Origin: Echinometra lucunter
Taxonomy: Eukaryota; Echinodermata; Echinoidea; Camarodonta; Echinometridae
Assembly (NCBI GenBank): GCA_029962745.1
Contig: CM057171.1
Span: 20,600,457 to 20,664,456 of the forward strand
DNA: 64,000 nucleotides
Direction of reading: 5' to 3'
Position 1 is the first letter of the stretch. The number at the start of each line of letters is the position of its first letter. The notes below the pieces were generated by a model. The model was not told the DNA's origin. It worked only from the letters and a program-made list of their open reading frames with translations, and made no database searches. A program made the translations under genes and the position numbers. Of this stretch, positions 1 to 13,000 are shown one piece after another.

Positions 1-946
1 ACAGAAAACAGATTACCATTACTACTGAATGGTAGTATTGGTGTAGGTTACAGACCTTTGGCCATAAAACAGAAAACAGATTACCATTACTACTGAATGG
101 TAGTATTGGTGTAGGTTACAGACCTTTGACCATAAAACAGAAAACAGATTACCATTAATAATAATAATAATATTCTGGATTTATATAGCGCCTAATACAT
201 CTCCAAGAGAGTCTCTAAGCGCTTTACAGAAATATTATTACCCCGGTCATCGGATTCAGGCTTGCCTGCATACAATGCATGCACCTTCTCCACTCCCTAG
301 GGAGCATTCCAGCCAGGCGCCTTTTGCAGGCGCGCACAATGCTAAACAAATCACAGTGACTTTCGCATCCTACCGGGTACCCACTTGACACTTGGGTGGA
401 AGTGGCAAATGTAGATTCATATCTTGCCAAAGGACATTAGTGCCGCGCCGGGATTTGAACTCGGACCACGAGATCTACAGTCCGAATGGTAGTATTGGTG
501 TAGGTTACAGACCTTTGGCCATAAAACAGAAAACAGATTAGCATTACTACTGAATGGTAGTATTGGTGTAGGTTTCAGACCTTTGGCCATAAAACAAAAA
601 ACAAATTACCATTACTACTGAATGGTAGTATTGGTGTAGATTACAGACCTTTGGCCATAAAACAGAAAACAGATTACTATTACTACTGAATGGTAGTATT
701 GGTGTAGGTTACAGACCTTTGGCCATAAAACAGAAAACAGATTAGCATTACTACTGAATGGTAGTATTGGTGTAGGTTTCAGACCTTTGGCCATAAAACA
801 AAAAACAAATTACCATTACTACTGAATGGTAGTATTGGTGTAGATTACAGACCTTTGGCCATAAAACAGAAAACAGATTACTATTACTACTGAATGGTAG
901 TATTGGTGTAGGTTACAGACCTTTGGCCATAAAACAGAAAACAGAT
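1..946. repeat. 68-bp tandem satellite in SND1 intron 8
   Basis: The motif GAATGGTAGTATTGGTGTAG recurs at 27, 95, 484, 552, 620, 688, 756, 824 and 892, an exact 68-bp period. The array is split by a SINE between about 160 and 485. A 3-unit (204-bp) higher-order pattern is visible: the variants in roughly 539-742 are repeated in 743-946. It begins within 10 bases of the exon 8 donor, contains no donor copy of its own, and runs off the left edge. Confidence 0.93.
160..485 (-). mobile_element. tRNA-derived SINE, family A, inserted in the satellite
   Basis: Read on the minus strand it has a Pol III B-box-like GAGTTCAAATCCC (around 445-460), then CACTAATGTCCTTTGGC, a body with GGAATGCTCCCTAGGGAGTG, GGGGTAATAATATT, GTAAAGCGC and GGCGCTATATAAAT, and an (ATT)n tail at 160-172. 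The same block order appears at 63115-63390 and, in a diverged form, at 56170-56445. It interrupts the 68-bp array. Confidence 0.8.
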
Positions 947-955
947 ATGACTTAC

Positions 956-1062
956 TTCTCAGCTGCCCTGAGTTTATCAGCTCCAGATGAGACCACTCCC
1001 ATGCTCCAGTCAACACAGCGTGCAAAACCATCTCGCAGCAAACATTCCGCAATGTTCATGTT
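956..1062 (-). CDS. SND1: SND1 exon 8 (SN domain 2), last exon in window
   Basis: 35 codons plus two bases; acceptor ctatttag, donor gtaagt. It reads [20 protein letters not shown] followed by GADKLRAAE, the counterpart of [18 protein letters not shown] ... GAEKLRAAE. Nine bases past the donor the intron becomes a 68-bp satellite that reaches the left edge, so the next exon lies outside the window. Confidence 0.95.
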
Positions 1063-4000
1063 CTAAATAGAAAATAAAACACAAACAAGATGATCTAATT
1101 TGACTACAACAAGTTTATAATGTCCAGTGCAATACTGACTATCTTATGTCAGCACAATGTGTATCATGTAAATGTCTAATGTGAATTATACAACTCCCCC
1201 CCTAGATCCTAATCAAGTGATTAGTTGAGCACAGTCACGTGTGATTCAGTTTTTGAGCCTATCACATTCTTTTCTGAAAAGCATGCAATAGCTTCCAGTC
1301 CTATCACACATTGTTTGTTTTTTTTTCCTTTTAATCTTTTTGTGTCATTTTATATGGCAAGGACATTGATGCGCATGCATTATGTGCGCGTACTACTTGG
1401 AAGCGCATTACATTTAACTTGGCTGCACTTATTGTACGTGATGCGAGTATGTCACACAAGAAAGCAAATGGCGGCTTCCATGACTGTGCAAATCTTTGGG
1501 GGAAGTAGAGAAAATTTTGTAGAATAGATCCAGTTTGTTTTCATTTCATCAAATAACAGGATCTAGAAGAGTTGATGCATAAAACCAATGATGCATGTCT
1601 TCATTCGTTCATTATACAATCTATCCACTCTCATTGAGGCTGTTTGCATCTATCACACTCACCCTGACGGCTTTGTGGGGATAGACGCACACAGCCTCAA
1701 CTCGAGTGCAGATAGATCATATAATGAACTCATGCGCATGCATCATTTGTATAGTGATTGTGTCATGCCAGCACTAGTTTCTTTACCAAATTAAAGGCAT
1801 TGGTTAACATTGTTATGATTTTTAAAAATCTTGTTTTGTTACTTGAAAATGGGATAAACATAAGGGTTATAGTGTAAAAATACCAGTCTGAAAGTTTCAA
1901 AGTATAATATCCACAGGAAGTATTTTTAAATATTCAAAATGTGAACCAATGTTTGAAAAATATACGAGGGTCGGTTGCACAGAATAGACATAAGGAGTGC
2001 GCATGCGCGTATGACTCACCTAACCGTACTGTGTGTATTGGCGTATCACACGGCGGGAGGCAAATAACGGCATTTTCAAATTCAAGCAAAGTAGTCCTCT
2101 TAGTGATTGTCTCGTTAGACGAAGGATAATAAAATTGCCGTTTGCGTCTAACTTACACTTTTTCATTCCAAATTATGGTTGGTTTCAGGGTTTTTGAGTA
2201 CAAATACAAGTACTCATACACATGTTTCATCTTAGTTTGAGAATTTTTTAAATCAGCTACTCACAAAGTTAGCCAATGCCTTTAATCTCTCCTTTTTACC
2301 ACACAGCATGAACACTTCTAATGGAATGGCACATAGCTCATCCTCTGAAATAGCTATGTACATAAACTTCCTCATTCTTACAAAATTTTCTTTTCAAGAT
2401 ATTTACATCACTAATTTTGGTGAAAAAGGAAACAACGCTCTGTAAATGACACTAGAGGCTTGTCCACATATGATATGGTAAACCATTGCCTGGGGATGGT
2501 TGGTTATGTTTTGATTTATGTTTTGGGTTTTTTTTTTTTTTTTTTGGGGGGGGGGGGGGGCGGGGGTTGTTTTTTTGTTGTTGTTGTTTGGTTTGTCTGT
2601 TTGTTTTTGTTCATCTCTGTTTTTGTTTTGTGTTCGGTGGGGGTGGGGGGGAGTTTCACATGAGAAAGAATGGTAACGGTTATGTTGAAATGAAAAAAAA
2701 AAAGGTGGTAACATAGGTCCTTTAGGTACTCATGTATCGGTGTGCTAAAAGATACACAAATATGTAGTGCAGTATGCTTGCATCATATTTTGATCATGTA
2801 ATTCAGCAGTGATATGGAAACGTGGTTGAATGTTGCAGACTCACATTGACAGGATGCAAGATGGTTCCCAAGAAATTCTGGTTTGATACGCCTTCGAGAA
2901 TGATCTTGACTTCTCTTTGTAGCAGTCTGGTTTCAGTGAAAAACTTGGCCTGATCAGCAAATGGTTCAGGAACCTCTGTCTCACCCTCCCTCTTGAACAT
3001 AGGACACTGTTGTTCATACATAAAATTGTAATAAACAAAAACAAGGATAATGTAGTCAAAACTGTACAGAAAGAACACCGAAGGGAGACAATACATGTAA
3101 GTCTCAAAGTCTCTACAGGCAGTCACAGAATGATCAAAGGAGTGTGGTCTTTTATTCTGCTGATAGTCTATACATAGCAGAGAAGTAAAGCACAGTCTCT
3201 AAGGTTGCTTATAGCATGTTTTACTTTATCATTATTCACGAGATATTGTTCATCCCACAGCTCTCAGATGGCCCCTGTGCACTTGATGTGTCTATCACAT
3301 GATATAATCACATGACCAGATGACATGATAGGATCATGTGACCTGATCACATGACATGGTACATCTGAGGGACAGGATGCTGCCCTAGACCTAAGGGTAT
3401 GCAATCTTATCCCCAGGGTGCAACTCATCACAGAGGCTTGTAATCAATAATTCTATGTCAAAAATGATGAAGTACAGGTGAACCTTGTTATAACAAACTC
3501 CTCCGGACCAAAAAATTTACCTCTTTATATCAAAACCTTGTTATATCAGGGTTATCAAACAATAAAATACAAAGAAGTGGGAATGGCAAAATTGACTTTT
3601 TATAACAAGAGTTTGTCATAACAGTGTTCTTTATGAGGTTCCAATGTAATATTAAAACTAAGGCAATTCATGTGACAATCTTAGAACTCTATCATTTTCT
3701 ATCATCTTCTGTCAAATTATTTTTCTAAGTCAGCTCTCATTATCCCAAATTACTAAATTTGTTCCTTTCCTTGTCTGATACATACATTTCTGTCTTATTT
3801 TTGATACAATTTCCGTTATGCTCTTTGAATAGCCCATCTTCTAAATCAGCGCTTCTCAACCAGTGGTCTGCGGCCCACTGGTGGGCCGCGAAACTTTCTT
3901 AGGTGGGCCGCGAGTTGAGCCAAAAATACAGAATTCAAAAATTGAAATATAAGTGTATGGTATTTTGAATGACACAACTTGAATTCAGCTTCAGTGTTGA

Positions 4001-7000
4001 ATAAAATCAAAAGTAAACTGCATGAATTTATTGAAATAAATCATGAATGCAATGTAATGTTAAATTTCTTCAGAGATTTCTTTATGAAATTGGGAAGGGG
4101 TGAGGGTAGGTAATGTATTCGTGGTCCAGATAATTACCAAACAATTCATTCTCTATTTTCTGTTTTCATGTTTTATCCTCCCTTTTCTTTATTAAGATTC
4201 TGTCCCGGATTCAGTGAGGTGGGCCTCGAAAAATTTCTAAGAGCCAAAGTGGGCCTCGAGGTGAAAAAGGTTGAGAAGCACTGGACACTAGAATATACCA
4301 ATCTCCCCAATCCCCCAAAAGCTGATCAAAAAAGGCTTCAAATAATTCCTGTCATAAATGGGTTAACTAAACTAGAAGAATACCTTAATTCCAGAAAGCA
4401 TGACCGTCACATACTGGAAACTGGGTAGTAAGAAGGCACGAAGTGTACACCCATCACGAACATGCTCCACAACAGCTGCAATGAGATCAAAGACAAAACA
4501 TTGTACCTTTATTTTAAGCCACACAGGGCAGTATTGGTTTGCTGAGCTGTGCAATGTTATGCTGCTGCCGACCTCTATATTTGAGGGTAGAAATCACTAC
4601 AATAATCAGTAAATTCTTGGAAAATATTTGCTTTTTACAGCCTAGGATTAAGCCTGAGTCGATTCGATTCGAAAACCGGTGCTTGATCGATGCTATCGAG
4701 CCCCGGTCCAGTTTTGGCTAGGCCGCACTGATGAAATAAAGAATTAGATAACAAAATGACAATGTCAAAAGACTTTGAAATTTAACCTGTTCAAGACCTA
4801 TATTTCTTTAGAATCACATGATATTTTGTTTCAAACCTTATATCAATGAAATTGATGAAAATTACATTCCCCCCAAAGATTAAAATGCTCAGCGGTAAGG
4901 AAATAAGGACGCGCTGTCTTCCGTCTCCGCTGATTTATAGCATTAGCTCTTGTGTTTAGATGAGCATGTTGTGTGTGTATGTGTGTATGAAAAGGCATGT
5001 TTGACGGGAAAACCAACAATGTTAGCTCGCCGAGACATGCCTAATAGGCATACACAATAAGGATGCATGAGCGCTGTAGCGACTTTGTCATTATATCATC
5101 AGTGTGATGAAAAATAGGCATGATGCTTTTAAAAACTCATTTTTGAGAATCAGAATTTTATATTAGACTGCAGACATTAGCAGCCTGTGCAATAACCCCA
5201 ACCAAAATGATATTTCCATTAAATACTGGACGATAAAGCAAGTAATTGAACGGTATATTGTCTGTATTGGTGATATGATTCCATATTATTCCCTCCTAAC
5301 GTTACCTCTTTCTGTGAGGACATAACAAAAATCCAGGTGAAATAAAGTGAAAGTAATTCCAATTTGCTTGCCATTCTCTGATAACTTTTCACGCCATTTG
5401 TTTGTCGCACGAATTTGTTAATTCAGGAATAAATCAGTCGCCAAAAGATGGTGCTAAACCCTGAAGCGCCAAAACCCTGAAATGTACCGACATACACCAA
5501 AACGTTTCAATTACGATTACCGTATGTAAGCATGGCACGGGGCATACAGTTGATTCGAAATCAGAACTTGGCCTGAATGATTTCATTCCCACTCTAAAAT
5601 TTAGTCAGAAGGGTACTAACGAACAAGCTCTTGCTCATACTGTATGAATATTTATCATTTAATAATGTCCATTCGTTTTTCATTTATTTCTTTCTTCAAA
5701 ATATCTTGTCAAGACTTGTCATACATTTTAGAGCTTCCGTTCATTGTTGCTTTTTCATGATTACGTGTGTTCCTTCTCTCATAAGTACAGTGACGTCGGG
5801 GCTCAACGATTTACACCACAAAATTTAGTCAAAAGGGTACTAATGAACAAGCTCTTGCTCGCTGTATGAATGTTTATTTATTTTTTTTAAATAATGTCCG
5901 TTCGTTTTTCATTTATTCATTTCTTTAAAAATATTTTGTTAAGACTTGTCATACTTTTTAGAGCTTCAGTTCGTTTTCTTCATGTTTACGTGAGTGAGCT
6001 CCTTCGCTGGTAAGTACAGTTACATCTGGGCTGAAATAGTACATTGGCTTCGAGTAGTTTTCACCCACGTCCGCATACAGTGCTTATAAATGTGTTTCCC
6101 GCCTTGGCTGTTTCATTTATCATAACAAAAGTCGATCGGAGCAGAACAGTAGTAACTCGTTTGTTGGTCGTACTTGATGATCAAAAGCGATAGTCTGAGG
6201 TGAATTCTAGGCATTTTCAGCGTAATAAATTGACATCACCATACCTTCAAACTTTCAAATGTAAAGATAATTCATGATTCTAGCCATAATTACACATTTG
6301 GCGGAGTAATTCATGAGTTGAAGTTATGTTTCCCAGTAACTTAGTCTGTGGAAATTTTAACATTCGTGTAGACTAGAGATCTTATTGGGCGTGTATTCGA
6401 GAAATTAAAACAAGAAAAGTCTCTTTGTTCCGAGTGTATTTTCGACTTACACGACAACATTAAGAATATTCTCAACGAAGCCACACATGTGTGGAGCCCT
6501 GCTATTTTAAAGAAATAAACATGTAGGTCTTAAACCGGTTAAATTTAACGTCTTTTGACTCTCAATTTTTTTTAAATATATTTCTTTATTTCATCGGTGG
6601 ACCGGTGTTTGACCGGATCAAAGCCGTCGGGCCCCGGTTTACGAAAAAACCAAAATGACTCAGGCCTACCTAGGATGATAAAATATCTTATTTCAAGCCC
6701 ATTCCTTCAATTGGATCTTGATCATCTTGATCAAGCAAAATTCTCTGACTTTTTTTTATCACTGCTCTTCCTCCTCTGAAACTCACACATCAGTTATGGA
6801 ACATTAATTGCCTACTGTCAGCAATTTCCCTGTACAAACCTACAAGGGTGTAAGGTTATTCATTACCTTGCATTTGTGTAAGTGACTCTGAGCAATGCAT
6901 TTTTAGTGCAGAGGATGGGTGGAATGATGCAGTCATTTTAATATCATGGGTTGGAATTCTTCCTCAAGAATGTTAATATTGAACAATTTGTTTTAACGAC

Positions 7001-10000
7001 TAATATATAATACATGGAGTTACATTTTCTTCATTATTAGCCCTTATCCAGCCCTGGCCCAACATTGTAATTCATATACCATGGAGTATTTGAAGATTCC
7101 TGAACAAAATGGGGTTGATAAAAAAGGAGAAATGAATTATTCATATGGGATTTCACATGAAGCCTCATCCAGAGGTAGAGTGATAAACTACCTAAAACAC
7201 ACTGCCTTGTCATAAGAAAATACATTTACATGTAATAGTAAATACCAAACTTGTGAGGATGAAAACAAAATGTAGCTGAGTGCAACAAAGGCTTCTTTCT
7301 ATGCATGCTCACTTATTCGTTCATTGATAGATATTAATAATAACAATAATAACAACAACAACAATAACAATAACAACAATAATAATAACAATAATACTAA
7401 TAACAGAAGGCCTTGAACTAGAAAGAGAAGTGAACAATGAGAACAGAACTTGTTTGACAGAATAGAGAACAGATAACCCTAAATTTCTGGAAGAAGTCTG
7501 GTTGCTGTTTAATATACCAACAGAACATCAAGTTGTAGAAAAAGGAAATAATAATAATAATAATAATGACAACAACAATAGCGGTGAAAACTTATAAAGC
7601 ACACACACCATCCAATGACACTCATGGCTATAGTCTAGCAACTGTTCTCTTTAATGCATATATACTACAATTTTATTTTATATTGGATTAACTTAAAACA
7701 AGTTCACAACATTGCATCACCCACTGTGACTCTCAGCTCCATCCAGTGAGGCCCGGTGTCCTCTTTGAAGCAAAATTTGAAGTATGCAACACCTTTGTCA
7801 TTTTACCTCCAGTTTGTTTTGTAAGAAGGCTTTACTACAAAGGTTCATTCAGATCTGCAGTGGCACACCATGGGTGAAAACCTTGGGGAGGGTTTTGCCA
7901 CACAGCTTATGATAATGGGATGAACATTAACACATCAAAAATAGTTCATGCTCAAATAAAAGAAAGTTTTGACAAACTTGAGACCTCATACACCTGCATG
8001 CTGCGCTAATTTTATAAGAATTTGATTGGTCCACCCTTTTTGCCACCAGGGGACAAAAAAATATGCTTCTTGCCTCTGGTCTATATTTGTTGCTTTATAT
8101 GTGAAGAAGCCTAGGGGATAACTTACCATCCACTGGTTTCTGATGCAGTGAGTCATTTAGCCTAGGGGATAACTTACCATCCACTGGTTTCTGATGCAGT
8201 GAGTCATTTAGCCTAGGGAATAACTTACCATCCACTGGTTTCTGATGCAGTGAGTCTACTAAATGACGAGGGTTCTCAACCGTCCAACTGATCTCACGTA
8301 CAGCATCAGGAGACTGCTCCTTCGCCCATTTACCCTTCCCAGCAGCCTTTGCTGCATCCTCAAGATCACACAATCTAGACTGGTCACTAAACACAAAGAG
8401 AAGAGAAAGATTGGTCATACAAACTTATTGACATCTATTTAGTGCCTTTACATCATACACACGCTCAAAACACTTTACAATGATATATACAACAGAATAC
8501 AATACCAGTAATTATTTTGCTTTCCAAGTATATACACAGTAAATTTGTTGCGTAATGCTGTGTAAAGTTATTAGTATTTAAAGGTAGTGCACCATATGAA
8601 CCAAGCCTGGGTCATACAGTACACAACTCCATTCAGATCCCACATAGCTCTACACAATGCCTTGTCAAAACAATCATGAAGGTCACTTACAAGGTCATAT
8701 TTAAGCTCATCTACATGTACAAGGTCACGTATAAGGTCACAGAGCCTAGACTAGGCTTTCCATACATATGAGAAGATTATAAATCTTAGAACTCATACTC
8801 ATATTCACACAATGAGCTCCCTTCTCACAAACTATCAACTTGCAAAATGTGATTTTTATGAGGTAGCTTAGCGAAATGGCAAGGTGCCAAAAGACGTGTA
8901 AAGAATGTTTGTTTGCATAGTTTGCCTTCTACTGATGCATCCTTTCACACCACTCAGTTTCATTAACCCAAGATAATTCACTGTCAAACCATAAACAGAT
9001 ATTTCATTTTCCATGGCAAGCTAAAATAGCCAGAAAAGACAGGTTATCTTGGTTTCCTCAGAAGTGTGGTCTTCCCCTCTAGATGTAAGCTTTAAAGTTT
9101 CCTGGGCTTGGTGTATAGGTGGCGCTTCATGCAATGCTTGCAAAAGTCCCTGTGGGCAGTACCATGCCATGAACCAGCCTAGTTGGGAATAGACAAACAT
9201 TATGCCCGCAACTACGAAAAACTACTACGTGCACTATAACTGTATATGGACCGAACACTGACTCGGCCTCACTATATGCACCGACCCTGCATGCATCAGT
9301 GACTTTGTGTGTGTGGCTTCTTCATCTCTATGGCGCGTGTGTTATGCATCGCTGCACCGCAACGCATCACAAACGAGAGTGAGTGGGAGCAAACCTAAGT
9401 GCTATGTATCCCCCCACACCAAAACCCTTTGCAGAAGCTGAGAAGCAGTGATGGCACTGCACAGTGGGAAGCTTTATCTATACACCACTTCCAGCCAACT
9501 TTAAAGAAATATGCTACTTACTCGCTTGGTTTAATACCTCCTCTCCTCACCTCCACCAATCCTTCAGATACAAGAACCTCTGTTACATTCTCTCCTGATG
9601 TATCTAATATATTAAACACATAACACAACATACTCTCATTTTCAAATATGTGCATTATGATACTTTTCAAATGGTATTACGTAATGTTTTATTAGTTACC
9701 TGTTGAACCTCAAAGGCGCTTTCAGATATGATGTGACTTTGTGCCACCACTTTGTGTGATCACATTTTGTGTGTTCATATGACTTTGTGTCACCACTTAT
9801 GCTAACACGTCAACTCTCAAATAAGAGAGCATTTTGTCAAAACTTGAGCAAACAATCTTGTGGCAACAATTTTTGCGCTGACTTTTTAGGAATTTGATTG
9901 GTGAGCATTTTTTGTAGCCAGGTAGCAAACAAAAATGTGTCCTGCATCGGCGACATTTTTCTGTCCCCTATACCCATAGACCTGTACACAAAAAATGTGT

Positions 10001-13000
10001 GCACACAAAGTGGCGCCATAACATCGTTTCATATCTGAACGCACCTTAAGCCTGAGATAACTTGGACTTGGGTCTATGGAAAATGCATGTTATACTAAGT
10101 GAACATAAATAGTACTCAACAGATTTAAAAAGCAGATATGCCATGGCTCTCCCTGCTCTTGCACAAGCATGGCTCTAAAACAGTCGCATTCAAGTACATT
10201 GTACATTAACAAAACTTACAGGCCACCCCTGTCAAGCAATATTCAACTTTTAATGGTCAGGAAATTCCATGATATTTTTGGGACAGAATGGCAAAGCGCC
10301 TTTGATTAGGCAACTAAATATTGGCGCTCTACAAATACATTGATTGGATTGGATTGGAAAGTACATTCTGATTTACATATAATTTTCAAAAGTCAGCGAT
10401 TTTGTGTCTAAAGAAATACCTGTTTTACTACTGCGGATCTTGTAATAACAAACTTGTGGTCCCTAAAATTGCCTAGAGCACCATGAAAATACACTATTCC
10501 TGTGGATTTCAGTCTTCATAGAAGCCATGCATTCACATTCTCATATGGCATAAAGCTTTAAAAATTCAAACTATGGCTACATGAATATTACTTCTTTGAA
10601 CTCAGCCCTCCTACTAGGCAAGTACCACATGAAATGGAGAAAGATTATGAAGTTATCAAACTTGATTTCTCTTTATAGTAGAAGAAGCAAGATGTTAGAA
10701 GGACTAACCTTTACCAATGTAGATACAACCATACGCTCTACCTGATCCCGGTACAGTGTACTCTATGGTATAACATACGGTCTTCCCAACAAGCTTGCTA
10801 CGCAATAGCTCCCTTGCTTGCCATGCGTAAGGCTACAGAAAAACACAGAAAAGAGACAATACAAAATACTGTAAGAGCTCAAATTTTCGAGGTGGTTTTA
10901 TTTTCGTGAATTTCGCAAATCACTCACCTATCGCAAATTTAATGATACACGAAAATATCCACATGTATGCTTTAGCTCTCCTCATAGGCACAGTTGCCAT
11001 GCACTATGCAGAAAGTGCAGTAGTCCTCCGTGTGTAGCATATCACAACACACAGAGAAAGTGTCACTCACCACAAGTTAGTTTCGTAGTCACCTCCAAAA
11101 CCTCTATAAGAAGCCAAATTCTGCTACCAAAAATACAGAATTGGTGCCATTTTCCAAAGCATGCGGGGCCTTAGTGGGTGGCAAGAGAGTCGCCGAAAAC
11201 GCACTTATGATGGCTTTTTTTGTTTATCGCAAGCTACGAGTGTGATGGTACTGGAAAAACTAGATGAATCCTCGACCGCGCGCGGTCGAAATTTATGCCT
11301 CCGCAATTGCCAGATCGGAAATATATGGCACATTTATGTTGATTTTTTATTTTCATGTATAAAATGACATCTTTGACCTTGTGACCCCCAAATCTAATGA
11401 GACAATTATGATACTTTCATATGCATGTACATGAGCCAAGTTTGGAGATGAACCATCACAGAGTTAAGTTATCGCAAGAACAAGCAATTTTCATGTATAT
11501 AATGACCTCTATGACCTCTGACCTTTAACCTTGAGACCCAAAAATCTAATCATATCATTGTCCCTCCCATATGCATACATGTGCTAAGTTTGAGGTTGAT
11601 CAGTCAAATGCTTGAGTTATGGTGAAAACGAACCATTTCTATGTATGTAAAGACCTCTATGACCTTTGACCTTTGACCTTGTGACCCCAACATCTAATCA
11701 GATCATTGTCCCTTCTATGTGCATACATGAGCCCAGTTTGAAATTGATCCGTCATATGGTTCTTAAGTTCTCGCGAGAACGAGCCATTTTTATGTGTATA
11801 CCTCTATAACCTTGACCTTTGACCTTGAGACTCCAAAATCTAATCAAATCATTGTCCCTCCCATATGCATACACGAGCCAAGTTCGAAGTTGATCCGTCA
11901 AACGGTTCTTAAGTTATTGCGAGAACAAAAAGGGACGGACGGACGGACGGACAACCCGAAAACATAATGCCTCCGGCAACCACCTTCGGTGGGCGGAGGC
12001 ATGAAAAAATTGAAAAACAAATCCTCTGGATCTGCCGATATGGCTCTTTTATGTACGGCGCAAAGAAGTTTACTATACGTCGGACCCGTCTTCCTACTGC
12101 TCTTGTGCTCGCGAAAATGTTTGTGAGCCTCTGTACGCGGAAATATTGGCTTATACAGTATCTTTATTAACCCATTTTCTATAAGATTTCATTTAATCAG
12201 CTTTCCCTCCTCAAATTGGCACCAATTAATGATTAATGATTTTTTTTTGGGGGGGGGGGAATTATGAATGGATATACATTCAACCAATATCAATGAACAT
12301 TGCAACATTTAAAAGAAAAATTGTCAAGTTGCACACAAAAAAATAGCAATTAATTTATCATCACTATACTGCCAATTTAAAGAGTTTAATGATTAGTTAT
12401 AATTAAATTGCTCTTATTAAAAATCAGACTCTTTCGGATGGTGACGTTTAAGGTCGGTCCCAGATGTAAATAATCATATCAGATTGATACTAGGATTTGA
12501 TACATGTCTGTAGAAACCTAATAACACACATTGATGGTCAAGAGTGAGTAGGTTTGATGATGTCACCAAGGTATGACAGGGAAGAAGTTACCTCATCTTT
12601 AGTTGGTAGCGAGTTCTCAGTATTCGGTAGTGCTCTACGTGCCAGCTTTGGGGCAGTGATATTAGACAGACAGATCTGCTTCTCTGGTGGAGGTCCATTC
12701 CTCGGTTGTTCTCTGATGATCACTGAATCACCAGAAAGCACCTAAAAACAAAACAAAATGAAATAAACAGACACATTTACTTTTAAAAAACACACACACA
12801 CACATGTGCAAGCAATTAATACTGGGCATACAAAGAGCATACATGTATCACCCCAAGCATTGGCCATACTACCTTGGAAAGGAAATGCAAGACTCAACAT
12901 CTTTGTTTTACTGAAAAGGTGTTTGGTACTGCAAAATCGGAAAATAGCATTGAACACGGACATACTGTATTGTTCCTCCACTTCCATTATATACTGTTTC

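Larger units (their letters stand above)
1063..2844 (-). other. SND1: SND1 intron 7
   Basis: Contains a ~495-bp MITE (1791-2285) and a poly-T/poly-G/GTT-rich low-complexity stretch (2519-2660). Between 1063 and 1790 there are several GCGCATGC/GCATGC motifs and an imperfect inverted repeat around 1631-1702 (gaggctgtttgc / cacacagcctc), but nothing I can assign. Confidence 0.6.
3007..4383 (-). other. SND1: SND1 intron 6
   Basis: Holds a small pogo/Tigger-like MITE (3473-3648), an hAT-like MITE (3847-4283) and the end of a TTAA MITE (about 4311-4366). Around 3295-3360 there is a cluster of TCACATGA/CATGTGA palindromes. No other coding is seen. Confidence 0.6.
4476..8228 (-). other. SND1: SND1 intron 5
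   Basis: Largest SND1 intron in the window (3.75 kb). It holds a ~2-kb long-TIR element (4641-6674), a dispersed repeat (6655-6860), AAT/AAC microsatellites (7330-7400 and 7548-7580), and at its 5' end two extra copies of the 51-bp donor repeat. Confidence 0.75.

Noticed and set aside
445..485. tRNA gene (B-box-like sequence)
   Set aside because: No cloverleaf can be completed; the B-box belongs to a SINE with a long non-tRNA body. The same applies at 56225 and 63145.
2403..2716. Overlapping frames on both strands rich in Phe/Gly or Pro/Lys
   Set aside because: Translation of poly-T/poly-G low-complexity DNA.
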